From Bifidobacterium catenulatum PV20-2 (GTDB taxonomy: Bacteria; Actinomycetota; Actinomycetes; Actinomycetales; Bifidobacteriaceae): 64,000 bases of DNA. The notes under the pieces were generated by a model, which ran no database searches, was not told where the DNA came from, and saw only the letters and a list, made by a program, of their open reading frames with translations. The position numbers and the translations under genes are program-made. Positions 38,142-51,626 of the stretch are shown piece by piece; positions within the stretch are counted from its first letter, which is position 1; each line of letters begins with the position of its first letter. The DNA is taken from positions 2,294,001-2,358,000 of the forward strand of contig NZ_CP007456.1 in assembly GCF_000800455.1 (NCBI RefSeq), in the 5' to 3' direction.

Positions 38142-38186
38142 AACGCCTCGGCTGCTGTGATGAACCGGTCCAGCAGCCGAGGCGTT
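38142..38186 (+). terminator. Terminator of the small-peptide gene
   Basis: Perfect 15-bp arms aacgcctcggctgct / agcagccgaggcgtt with a 15-base loop. Confidence 0.85.
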
Positions 38187-38323
38187 CCCATATACCTTGG
38201 ACCGTCCGGCAACGGCGCACGGAACGGGCCTCGGATGATCGGAGGGAACATGGACGAGCCAGCGGATGGGCGCGGGAGCACCGGATTCCGATATGACAAC
38301 AAATGGTTCGAGACCGCCACGCT

Positions 38324-38357
38324 TGCATTATTGTATCTTACAGGATACAATAATGCA
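38324..38357. promoter_or_regulatory. Palindromic operator/promoter of the toxin-antitoxin operon
   Basis: Perfect 14-bp arms tgcattattgtatc / gatacaataatgca around ttacag. The toxin's ATG (38353) lies inside the right arm, so binding of the antitoxin complex would cover the start of the gene. Confidence 0.8.
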
Positions 38358-38670
38358 TATGGAAATCCAACAAACCGACCAGTTCCGCAAGTGGTTGCAT
38401 AGGCTGCGCGACCATGCCGCCAAAGCGCGGATCACTGCCCGGATCAGACAGTGTGCACTGGCGGGACAACCGGTCGGCGATATGCACCCGGTCGGTAAAG
38501 GCGTGAACGAATTGCGTTTCTTCTTCGGCCCAGGCTACCGCGTCTACTTCGCCCAGAAAGGCAATCAGATCATGTTGCTGCTCGCCGGCGGGGACAAGAC
38601 CGGACAGGACAAGACCATAAAAGAGGCACAGAAAATGCTCGAATCACTTATCAAGGAGGGACAATGGTAA
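38353..38670 (+). CDS. higB: RelE/HigB-like toxin (putative addiction module killer)
   Basis: Type II toxin of the COG3657 (HigB-1/Gp49-like) group, about 105 residues, probably an mRNA-interfering RelE-fold protein. Landmarks: FRKWLHRLRDHAAKARITAR near 12, VGKGVNELRFFFGPGYRVYF near 47, and LLLAGGDKTGQDKTIKEAQK near 78, all typical of the group. ATG 38353 or 38359 can serve. Its end overlaps the antitoxin gene by seven bases. Toxin-first order is usual for HigBA. Confidence 0.88.
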   Translation: MHMEIQQTDQFRKWLHRLRDHAAKARITARIRQCALAGQPVGDMHPVGKGVNELRFFFGPGYRVYFAQKGNQIMLLLAGGDKTGQDKTIKEAQKMLESLIKEGQW

Positions 38671-38957
38671 GCATCAGCAATTTTGATGCCAGCGAATACA
38701 TCGAAAACGAAGAAGACGCCATCGCATACCTCAACGCCGCCGCGGAAACCGGCGACCCGGCGCTTCTGCAGGCCGCCATCGGCGACATAGCCAAGGCGCG
38801 TGGCATGGGCCAAATCGCCAAGGAAGCCGGAGTCGGCCGCGAAAGCCTCTACAAAAGCCTCAACAAAGAAGGCAACCCAAGTTTCCGCACCATCGTCAAG
38901 GTCGTCGATGCACTTGGAGGCCGACTTGTCATCGAACCCGTGCCCGCCACGGCATGA
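38664..38957 (+). CDS. higA: HigA-like antitoxin
   Basis: Antitoxin of the COG3636 type, 97 residues. The N-terminal part (FDASEYIENEEDAIAYLNAA) should wrap the toxin; the C-terminal helix-turn-helix is MGQIAKEAGVGRESLYKSLN near 47-66, which would bind the palindrome at 38324-38357. The start sits inside the toxin's last codons behind an aaggaggg site. Confidence 0.9.
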   Translation: MVSISNFDASEYIENEEDAIAYLNAAAETGDPALLQAAIGDIAKARGMGQIAKEAGVGRESLYKSLNKEGNPSFRTIVKVVDALGGRLVIEPVPATA

Positions 38958-38988
38958 AAGAATTCCATCATTTTTATGCTGCCTGTCA

Positions 38989-39017
38989 ACTCTGGCAGTC
39001 ATGCTGACTACCAGAGT
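38989..39017 (+). terminator. Terminator of the toxin-antitoxin operon
   Basis: Arms actctgg / ccagagt followed by a T-rich stretch. Confidence 0.55.
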
Positions 39018-39136
39018 CTTTGTTACTCATCTATGTAAATATTATTCTGATACTGATGCTCTTGCTCGTCCCACATGGGATCAGCCTTTGCAGCCCACAC
39101 CGGAAAAACGATTCTGCAAACAGCATGATCCTGTAA

Positions 39137-39253
39137 ATCATTAATCTCATCCTGTCCGCCGCGACCATGCTCGTCATTGCACCGTTGCTCATCGCGTTCT
39201 TCATTTTCCAACGTCAGTTCATCAGCAGCTTTATGATGTCCGGCATTAAATGA
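39137..39253 (+). pseudogene. C-terminal remnant of an ABC sugar permease (MalG type)
   Basis: Thirty-eight codons read ILSAATMLVIAPLLIAFFIF then QRQFISSFMMSGIK and stop. This is the standard end of CUT1 MalG-type permeases (last helix, FFIFQRQFI..G.K). A stop codon precedes it and nothing upstream to 38958 encodes the rest, so a sugar importer gene was once here and was deleted. Confidence 0.75.
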
Positions 39254-39263
39254 TATCGAGTGC

Positions 39264-41030
39264 CTACGCGCCGACCAGTTCAAGCATCTGCGGAATGCTC
39301 TTCTTGCCGAACTCGACCCGCTGCGTGCCGTCGGCCCGTGTGATGACGATGCAGGGCACGCTCATCGCGCCATAATGGTCCCTAAGCTCGGGGAAGTGCG
39401 CAACATCGTAGGCCTCGACGCGCACGGCCGGGTTCAGCGAAGCGATACGCTGGGAAGCGAGCACGGTCTCCGGGCACATCGTGCAGGTGAGCGAGACGAG
39501 GATCATGATGCTCAATGGGTCCGTGATGGACCGCGCCCGTTCGATCAGATCATCGTCCAACGGCTGACCGGGACCGGCCACGTTGTACAGGCCCAGCACG
39601 AACGAATTGAATTCATGGCCGGAAGGCACACCATGGAAGGCAAGGCCGGTCGGCTCGCCGTCCACCACCATGCGCACACATGGGCGCGCGGCGGGCAGCA
39701 CGCTGTCGACGTCGAACACCGCACGGCCCGTATCGTCCTTCTTGTACTCGCCATCAACCACCGTCGATTTCAGCTTGCCGCCGGACAACGCGACCAACGC
39801 ATCAATGAATCCCCGCAGTTCCGTAGACAGCGGCGTATCGTCCAGCTCCAAAGCAAGCGTGACCGGCCGAGACATGCGGCCAAAGACCACGTTGAGCTGC
39901 TGTCTGGTGGCGTCGGAGAACAATTCGCCGGGTTTCCTGACGGCGTTCGCCGCGGCAGCGGCATCGGCGCTGCGTTGGGCGGGTGCCGGCGCGGGCGTGG
40001 TGCCGACCACCGAGGCGGCTTTTGTCTTCGCTGTGGACTGCTCATAGACGTAGGAGGCCGGACGCTGTGGCGTCAAGCCGGTTTTCTCGCTCATCCGCTT
40101 GGCGTACCGTTCCAACTCCACCGCGGCAATAGCGCCATCAGCGGTGGCAGTAACCACTTGCCGCAGGTTTTTGGCCCGCAAATCACCAGCCGCGTACACG
40201 CCCGGCACTGAGGTTTCGAGATAGCCGTGCGTAACCACGTAACCATAATCGTCCAGCTCCACCACGCCGCGCACCAAATCCGTGGCAGGCACATATCCTG
40301 CGAACACGAACACTCCGAACGTACCACCGTCAGCAGGTTTCCACGTTTCGGTCTGGCCGGTGACCCGGTTCAGGATCGAAGCTTCACGTAAGCCGCCTTG
40401 TCCAGCAGTGACGCCTTGCAGCTCGACTTGGTAACGCACGTCGATTTTCGGATTGTTTTTGGCTGCGGCGGCCACCGTGGCGTCGCAGGTGAAGTCCCGT
40501 TCCCGCACGAGAACGGTGACTTTGGAGGCGTATGTGGTCAGGAACACGGATTCCTCGGCTGCTGCGAACCCTCCGCCGACCACCAGTACTTCCTTACCGG
40601 CAAAGAACTCGCCATCGCAGGTGGCGCAGTAGGCCACACCGCGGCCAGCATATTCGGACTCCCCTTCGAACCCTAGTTTACGTGGGCTGGCACCGGTGGC
40701 GATGAGAATACCAAAAGCCTTCAAGTCACCACGCGAGGTATGCACGGTTTTGACGTCACCATGCACGTCAAGGCCGATGGCTTCGGCGGATAGGAATTCA
40801 GCGCCGAAGTCCTGCGCCTGCTGACGCATGGTCTGGGTAAGTGCACGGCCAGTGGTGCGGCCGACGCCCGGATAATTGACTACCTCATTGGTGATGGTGA
40901 TCTGTCCGCCGAAATCGTCTTTCTCGAGAATCAACACGCGATATCGGGCGCGAGCCAGATACAATCCCGCCGTCAAACCAGCAGGACCGCCGCCGACGAC
41001 TATAACGTCATACAAATCATTTCGAGACAT
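39264..41030 (-). CDS. Peroxiredoxin reductase with TrxR domain first, AhpF-type Trx domain last
   Basis: FAD/NAD(P)H flavoprotein of 588 residues that should reduce the neighbouring AhpC. Residues 1-310 are a thioredoxin-reductase domain: FAD motif VIVVGGGPAGLTAGLYLARA near 10, redox centre YCATCD near 138, NAD(P) motif VLVVGGGFAAAEES near 150, second FAD motif VYAAGDLR near 280. A low-complexity Ala/Pro linker (about 325-365) joins it to a thioredoxin-fold domain resembling the AhpF N-terminal domain, with its own redox pair CTMC near 510. E. coli AhpF has these parts in the opposite order. Confidence 0.85.
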   Translation of the reverse strand: MSRNDLYDVIVVGGGPAGLTAGLYLARARYRVLILEKDDFGGQITITNEVVNYPGVGRTTGRALTQTMRQQAQDFGAEFLSAEAIGLDVHGDVKTVHTSRGDLKAFGILIATGASPRKLGFEGESEYAGRGVAYCATCDGEFFAGKEVLVVGGGFAAAEESVFLTTYASKVTVLVRERDFTCDATVAAAAKNNPKIDVRYQVELQGVTAGQGGLREASILNRVTGQTETWKPADGGTFGVFVFAGYVPATDLVRGVVELDDYGYVVTHGYLETSVPGVYAAGDLRAKNLRQVVTATADGAIAAVELERYAKRMSEKTGLTPQRPASYVYEQSTAKTKAASVVGTTPAPAPAQRSADAAAAANAVRKPGELFSDATRQQLNVVFGRMSRPVTLALELDDTPLSTELRGFIDALVALSGGKLKSTVVDGEYKKDDTGRAVFDVDSVLPAARPCVRMVVDGEPTGLAFHGVPSGHEFNSFVLGLYNVAGPGQPLDDDLIERARSITDPLSIMILVSLTCTMCPETVLASQRIASLNPAVRVEAYDVAHFPELRDHYGAMSVPCIVITRADGTQRVEFGKKSIPQMLELVGA

Positions 41031-41133
41031 AACGACTCCCTTCGTGCCTTGCCCTGGCTGTTCAAGGGGTTGCCCGGAGGTTCTCCGGACAACCTTGTCG
41101 GGTTAGATTAACAATCCGTCCATCAAGCGACGA

Positions 41134-41697
41134 TCACAGTTGTCCAACAAGATCGAGGCTAGGTTCGATGGTGTCCTCGCCCGGAGTCCAGTTGGCTGGG
41201 CAGACCTGATCGCCATGCTCGTGGACGAACTGAGAGGCTTGCACACGACGTAGTAGTTCTTCGGCATTGCGTCCTACGTTGGAGGAGATGACTTCATAGG
41301 CCACGACCTTGCCTTCGGGGCTCACGATGAAGTCACCGCGTTCGGCCATACCATCGACTTCGTTGTAGGTGTCGAGATCTTTGGCCAATAGAGCGGTCGG
41401 GTCGGCAAGCATCGGATATTGAATCTTGGCGATCTTTTCATTGGCGTCATGCCATGCCTTGTGCACGAAGTGGGTGTCGCAGGAGACGGAGTAGACTTCG
41501 CATCCAATTTCCTTGAACTTGGCGTAGTTGCGGGCCAGATCCTCAAGCTCAGTTGGGCACACGAAGGTGAAATCAGCTGGGTAGAAGAAGAACAGGGACC
41601 AGTGGCCGAGTACATCAGCCTTGGTCACCTCATGGAACTCGTTGTTCTGGAACGCGTTCACCTTAAAATCGGTCAGTTCATGCTGTAGAAGAGTCAT
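41134..41697 (-). CDS. ahpC: Peroxiredoxin AhpC
   Basis: Typical 2-Cys peroxiredoxin, 187 residues (same length as well-studied AhpC), reducing hydrogen and alkyl peroxides. Peroxidatic Cys is in DFTFVCPTE near 47 with Thr and Arg (AERGDF near 119) of the active site; resolving Cys is in GDQVCPANW near 165. The second of two adjacent ATG codons (41697) has the better distance from aaagga. Transcribed just upstream of its reductase gene (104 bases apart), probably as one operon; this is the main peroxide defence of an organism without catalase. Confidence 0.95.
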   Translation of the reverse strand: MTLLQHELTDFKVNAFQNNEFHEVTKADVLGHWSLFFFYPADFTFVCPTELEDLARNYAKFKEIGCEVYSVSCDTHFVHKAWHDANEKIAKIQYPMLADPTALLAKDLDTYNEVDGMAERGDFIVSPEGKVVAYEVISSNVGRNAEELLRRVQASQFVHEHGDQVCPANWTPGEDTIEPSLDLVGQL

Positions 41698-41906
41698 CAT
41701 CGGTCCTTTCGCTGATTGTCAATCATCAGGCTCCTGCCGTTCTCCATCGTAACGTGATTCTCTGGAACCCGCGCGGGCGTAACGCGTGAGCCTCATCACA
41801 TCATTACTAACAGTCACGCTGACGGACCATGCGATGCGAGGGTGTTGTGGAATAAAAGCCTCCCGCGCGCCGCGGGAAACAAGAACCAAAAGACGAACAA
41901 GAAAAG

Positions 41907-41945
41907 GGTTCCCGGAATGTCACGCTCGGAAAGCCCCGGGGAACC
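41907..41945 (-). terminator. rRNA operon terminator A (last of three)
   Basis: Imperfect arms gggttcccgg / ccccggggaacc. Third hairpin met by minus-strand transcripts leaving the 5S gene. Confidence 0.6.
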
Positions 41946-41965
41946 GGGAGGCAAAACAAGAAAAG

Positions 41966-41999
41966 GGGGTTCCCGGAGCCTTACGCCCAAGGGAACCCC
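41966..41999 (-). terminator. rRNA operon terminator B
   Basis: Arms ggggttccc / gggaacccc, second hairpin after 5S. Confidence 0.7.
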
Positions 42000-42014
42000 G
42001 TGCGAATAAAAGAA

Positions 42015-42061
42015 GAGGATCCTCCGGGAACCCCGCCACGGGGCTCGACCGGAGGATCCTC
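42015..42061 (-). terminator. rRNA operon terminator C (first after 5S)
   Basis: Perfect 13-bp arms gaggatcctccgg / ccggaggatcctc with an inner cccg/cggg stem. Confidence 0.85.
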
Positions 42062-42072
42062 CGACGTTGAAT

Positions 42073-42189
42073 GCGGCGGCGTGCTACTCTCCCACACCCT
42101 CTCGAGTGCAGTACCATCGCCGCGACCAGGCCTTAGCTTCCGGGTTCGGAAAGGGACCGGGCGTCTCACCTGGGCCATGACCACCGCAA
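42073..42189 (-). rRNA. rrf: 5S ribosomal RNA
   Basis: Complement contains the conserved 5S core (ggtcatggcccaggtgag ... ccgaacccggaagctaagg) and ends in gggagagtagcac. Ends are approximate by a few bases. Confidence 0.92.
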
Positions 42190-42389
42190 AACCAAACACA
42201 ACGGCCAACCACAAGGATCGGCCGGCAAACGGAACCAACCACGATTCCGATCGTGGCGGTCCGGGAACCGGACAACGGACGCGAACAAAACGCCTTACCA
42301 ACATCATCATTGTGACCACAAGAAACAGCGTTCCCTGCCATCCAACGAGAAAAACCACCACAGGACGAGACCCAACCCACAAGGGTTGG

Positions 42390-47450
<5,061 letters not shown>

Positions 47451-47638
47451 ACCTTTGCAGAAAGCCAACATGTGACCCTCAAAAAAAAGAAACCGACATC
47501 CGTTTATCAGGAAAACGGACTGTCCGCAAAAACCCCGTCCCGTTTGACCGGCCTCCCGGCACCCACACGCCAAACGCGCGGGCCGTAAGACGGACTGGCA
47601 ATCATTGACTATAAAGAAGTAGTACAAATACGCTCTTG

Positions 47639-47655
47639 AGTTCTCAAACCACCAC
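47639..47655 (-). promoter_or_regulatory. Conserved rRNA leader element (boxA-like)
   Basis: GTGGTGGTTTGAGAACT on the minus strand, repeated exactly in the 16S-23S spacer at 45643-45659; position before each long rRNA suggests an antitermination site. Confidence 0.55.
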
Positions 47656-47716
47656 CACTCACCCACCTCACGGAACCCCGACCGGGGAACCACTCGCCGA
47701 GCGGCAGCGAAGAGTC

Positions 47717-47745
47717 AATCTACACGAAACCGACGATCCACGCAA
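47717..47745 (-). promoter_or_regulatory. rRNA promoter
   Basis: Minus-strand -35 TTGCGT (47745-47740) and -10 TAGATT (47722-47717), spaced 17 bases, about 270 bases before 16S. The GTTGCGTGG sequence recurs near 48025, which may mark a second, weaker promoter. The remaining part of 47451-48130 shows no gene. Confidence 0.55.
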
Positions 47746-48130
47746 CCCGGGCATGCGAAAACCGTCGGGAAACGTTGGAAACACAACGATTCCTCGGCGT
47801 GTCGAAAACGGCCTCCGAACGGCCGCACGGCCAGTCTAGAACACGAAAACAACGACCACATGAACCAAAAACAAACACCAAACGGCGTGTCGTCGCCGCA
47901 ACACCGCATACACAACCGACTCATCAGCCAACCAGCCATGTATTGGCCGAGAAAAATCCCAGACAAAACAGAACGATAAGGAAACAGGAGAAGACGAAAA
48001 CAAGCAAACACAACCAGGCCACGCAACGCATGCCCGGATTCAATCTCACATAGCAAAGTTTGATTCCAAAAAACGGAGATACAGCAAAGACCTATATAAA
48101 CCTGACTGTGGTTGCTCTGAAATACGGCGA

Positions 48131-48160
48131 GGGCCGCCGACTGGGGTGAGTCGACGGCCC
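48131..48160 (-). terminator. Terminator of the membrane GH3 gene
   Basis: Arms gggccgccgac / gtcgacggccc with one mismatch, about 55 bases beyond the stop codon. Confidence 0.65.
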
Positions 48161-48216
48161 CTGCTGCTGTTCAGTTGTCATTCAATTATTGATTGATCCA
48201 TGAAAAGGAAGCCATA

Positions 48217-51153
48217 TCAGGCGGAGATTTCAGCCTTAGCCTTCTTGTGATCCATGTAGCGCTTGATAGTCAGAGCCTCAAGTGCAATCACCAGAACAGC
48301 GGTCACGCCCCAAGCCACGTACATGGCAGTCTTCCAGATCGGGGTATCGACCTTCGGCTCACCATCTGCATACTGCCAGCTGTTGGCGGCGGTGTACAGA
48401 ATGTTGTGAGCAGCGGTACGCATGGCCTTCACGGAGGTTGCGGACTTGTCGGTGATGTGGTTGGTGATCTTGGTGGTGGCCAGCATGGAATCGTTACCGT
48501 TACGAATCTCCTGATCGGCATTCTGGTAGCCGTAGCCGCCGAAATAATCGGTCAGGACGAAGCCCTTGAAGCCCCACTCGTCACGGAGCACGGTGTTCAG
48601 CAGGTTGTTAGAAGCGCCGGCATAGGTGTAACCGATGTAGTTGAAGGAGCTCATCACGGCCTGTGCGCCGCCTTCTTTCACGCTCATCTCGAACGGCTTG
48701 AGGTAGATCTCGCGGATGGCCTGCTCGTCCGCCCAGGTGCACACCATGTTGGTACGGTTGGTTTCCTGATCGTTCAGAGCGAAGTGCTTCATGAAGGAAT
48801 ACACGCCCTTCTCCTTGGCGCCGGCGATCTCGTTGGATGCCATAACACCGGAGAGCAAGGAGTCCTCGGAGAAGTACTCGAAGGTACGGCCAGAGAATGC
48901 GCCACGGTGGATGTTCATAGCCGGAGCGTACCAACCAGCAACATGCATGTCGTGAGCCATATCGCCGATCATCTCGCCGAACTGCTTGGCTAGATCCTTG
49001 TTCCAAGTGCAGGCGAATGCGGTGGAAGCCGGGAAGCCGATGGAGCCAACGCCGGTGAAGTTGTTGTTCAGCGAGGCCGGGCCGTCAGCATCGGTGAGCT
49101 GGATCTTGCCGACGGAGGAAACGGCCGGGGTACCGTAGCCACCGTTGGCGATGAGGTTGTCCATATCATCGAAGGTCAGCTGGTCAAGCAGCTTCTCCCA
49201 ATCAGCATCGTCGTAATCCTTGCCGTACATGTCAGCCAAGCGGAGATCATTCTTGGCACCGGTGGTCGGCATTTCGTCGGAATCATCGTCATACTTGGTC
49301 GGATCATAGTTGCCATTGTTGGTGAAAGCAGCCTTGACTTCGTCGCTCATGGAGAAGTTGGTCGGGGCTGCGGTGGCTTCAGCGTAGTTCGCGAAGTGGT
49401 TGGCACGGGACAGATAAGTCACATCGCCAGCGGCATAGTCGAACTGGTTGGTGGCCACGGTCTGATCATCGTTGTGGATGTTCGACTCGGAATCGTAGGT
49501 GATGGTGTCAGCAACGTTGATCTTCTCGGAATCGATCACATGATGGGAATCGGACTGGATGGAGATGGTGTAATCGCCCTTCTCCAGCACCCAAGCCTTG
49601 GCACCCTTGTTGTCATAGGAAGCCATATCGTCATCATCGAACTCGATCTTCACAGTCTCAGAGGCGCCCGGCTCAAGCTTCTCAGTCTTCTCGAAAGCGA
49701 CGAGGTTCTTGGAAGCCTTCTCGATATCTCCATTGGTGTACGGCGGGTTGTAGTAGACCTCAACAACGTCCTTGCCGGCGGTGTCGCCAGTGTTGGTGAC
49801 GGTCACATCAAACGTGACCTTGCCATCCTTGTAGGAAACGTCACCCATCTTCTGCTCGAAACTGGTGTAAGACAAGCCGTAACCGAATGGATAGATGACG
49901 GTGTCATCGTAGTTGATCAGACCTTCATCGGCTGCAGTCTCATAAAACTTGTAGCCCACATAAATACCTTCGACATAGTTGACGAAGGACGGAAGCACGG
50001 TATTTTCCTGACCGGTGAAGCCGGTGTACTTAGCAGCCAAATCGTCGACATTATCGTAGACGAATGCACCATCGGCACCAACGGAAGATGAGCTGGCAGC
50101 AGCAGCGCCATCAGTGTTGTTGAACACTGGGGTCTTGGTCAGATTCTTGACGAACGTGTCGGAAGTCTTGCCGGACGGGTTGGTTTCGCCAGCGAGCACG
50201 TCACCGAGTGCGGAGAAACCGGTCTGGCCTGCAGGCGGGCACCACAGCACGGACTTGATTTGCGGATAGTTGCTCAGGAAGTCGAACTGGAAAGCATTTG
50301 CACCGTTATAGACGAGCGTGACCTTGTCGAAGTTCTTGGCGACCAGGTCAATCATGTCGCGCTCAGTCTTGCTCAGCTGCAGGAAGTGCTCACCATCCTG
50401 GAAGTCATCATAATCCTTGGAGTTGTTCTTGTAGGTAATGGTTTCGGCCTTCATGTTGGTCGGCAGATCAGCACCTTCGCCACCGACGCGGGTGATCACC
50501 ACAACAGCCTCATCGGAGAAGCTCTTGGCGTCAGAAATCAGCGAATCGGAATACTGGTCGGCCGGAACCTCAGGCAGGGTCCAATCCTGGGACCACATAG
50601 CAACAACCGGGCGGTCCGCACGGTAATCGGTGTACAGCTTGCTCAGATCGGCGTTGGTTTCAAGACCAGCTTCCTTCATGCCATCAAGCAGGGAAACGGT
50701 GTCGTACTGATCAGACATGGAGCCGGAGCCGGTGCCGCCATAAACCGGATTGGTGGAGCCCCAACCGAACACGTTGACCTTCTTGTTGATCAACGGCAGG
50801 TTGGAATCATCGTTCTTCAGCATGGTGATAGCTTCCGACTGCACTTCCTTGGCCAGCTCATTAGCCTTGGAAACAGTAGCGTCAGACAGCGTGTACTTCG
50901 TGAGGGTCGCGTTGTTGAGCAGCGTCGCCAGCGGACCGGACAGCATCATGGAAACCGCGACGACAATGCCGACCAGCGCCACAAGCCAAGACTCGGAGTG
51001 GATGATCTTACGGGTCGCGACTTCCTTCACCGTCTTCTTATTGACGGCGAAAGTGATGATCAGCGCAAGCACAAATAGCACGCCAATCGCAATCAGGTAC
51101 GGCGTCAACGAACCGATAACGTTCATGACGTCAGCCATGTTGATTTGCAGCAT
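48217..51153 (-). CDS. Membrane-anchored GH3 glycosidase with permuted domain order
   Basis: 978-residue glycoside hydrolase family 3 protein. Two hydrophobic helices lie at residues about 14-36 and 57-78, and one near 945-965 before a Lys-rich cytoplasmic end. The glucan-binding sandwich domain (VFGWGSTNPVYGG near 128) and a fibronectin-III-like region (DVVEVYYNPPYTNGD near 470) come first; the barrel follows, with GPASLNNNF near 695, EYFSEDSLLSGVMAS near 755, KHFALNDQETNR near 790 and the nucleophile Asp in GFVLTDYFGGYG near 870. So the usual GH3 order is swapped. Ribosome site aggagg. Substrate probably an external beta-glucoside; not determinable. Confidence 0.88.
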   Translation of the reverse strand: MLQINMADVMNVIGSLTPYLIAIGVLFVLALIITFAVNKKTVKEVATRKIIHSESWLVALVGIVVAVSMMLSGPLATLLNNATLTKYTLSDATVSKANELAKEVQSEAITMLKNDDSNLPLINKKVNVFGWGSTNPVYGGTGSGSMSDQYDTVSLLDGMKEAGLETNADLSKLYTDYRADRPVVAMWSQDWTLPEVPADQYSDSLISDAKSFSDEAVVVITRVGGEGADLPTNMKAETITYKNNSKDYDDFQDGEHFLQLSKTERDMIDLVAKNFDKVTLVYNGANAFQFDFLSNYPQIKSVLWCPPAGQTGFSALGDVLAGETNPSGKTSDTFVKNLTKTPVFNNTDGAAAASSSSVGADGAFVYDNVDDLAAKYTGFTGQENTVLPSFVNYVEGIYVGYKFYETAADEGLINYDDTVIYPFGYGLSYTSFEQKMGDVSYKDGKVTFDVTVTNTGDTAGKDVVEVYYNPPYTNGDIEKASKNLVAFEKTEKLEPGASETVKIEFDDDDMASYDNKGAKAWVLEKGDYTISIQSDSHHVIDSEKINVADTITYDSESNIHNDDQTVATNQFDYAAGDVTYLSRANHFANYAEATAAPTNFSMSDEVKAAFTNNGNYDPTKYDDDSDEMPTTGAKNDLRLADMYGKDYDDADWEKLLDQLTFDDMDNLIANGGYGTPAVSSVGKIQLTDADGPASLNNNFTGVGSIGFPASTAFACTWNKDLAKQFGEMIGDMAHDMHVAGWYAPAMNIHRGAFSGRTFEYFSEDSLLSGVMASNEIAGAKEKGVYSFMKHFALNDQETNRTNMVCTWADEQAIREIYLKPFEMSVKEGGAQAVMSSFNYIGYTYAGASNNLLNTVLRDEWGFKGFVLTDYFGGYGYQNADQEIRNGNDSMLATTKITNHITDKSATSVKAMRTAAHNILYTAANSWQYADGEPKVDTPIWKTAMYVAWGVTAVLVIALEALTIKRYMDHKKAKAEISA

Positions 51154-51416
51154 GGTCTGCCTCCTCCTTGATTCTCATAACCAAACGACATGCAGGCCCC
51201 GATTTCCTCATCGAAACCAAAAATCACGTAACGCTGCCCCGCGCCGCATGATTTCCAGAAGTGAAGACACTTCTTCATGTCGATATCTCGATTTCACCAA
51301 AATCCGCGGAAAAAGTACTCTGATTTTTCCCAGCCTGTCGTTTCGCGTGCATAATCTGCATACCACTTGCGCATGCAAAACGACTGTTCGTGCGCATATG
51401 ATTCCGTTACACGCAT

Positions 51417-51434
51417 GCATATGGAACAATATGC
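51417..51434. promoter_or_regulatory. Dyad in the GH3/kinase intergenic region
   Basis: GCATAT-ggaaca-ATATGC, with another near-symmetric motif ttgcgcatgcaa at 51367-51378; both lie in the 473-bp gap upstream of the membrane GH3 gene and may bind a sugar regulator. No gene is visible in the gap. Confidence 0.35.
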
Positions 51435-51626
51435 GTTCTTTCGCGGATTGACCGTCAATCGTTGATTTGCCTACTGTCGACCGCTGATTTAATAACCGGA
51501 TATCGTTGCCATGTTACGGAAAAAACGTCGCCCTAATTGCGACTCAACTACGCAATCGCGTTTTTATGATGATTTTTGCGCACTGAAGCGAGCTGTTCTA
51601 ACAACAACCTGCATAAGGCAAGTACC

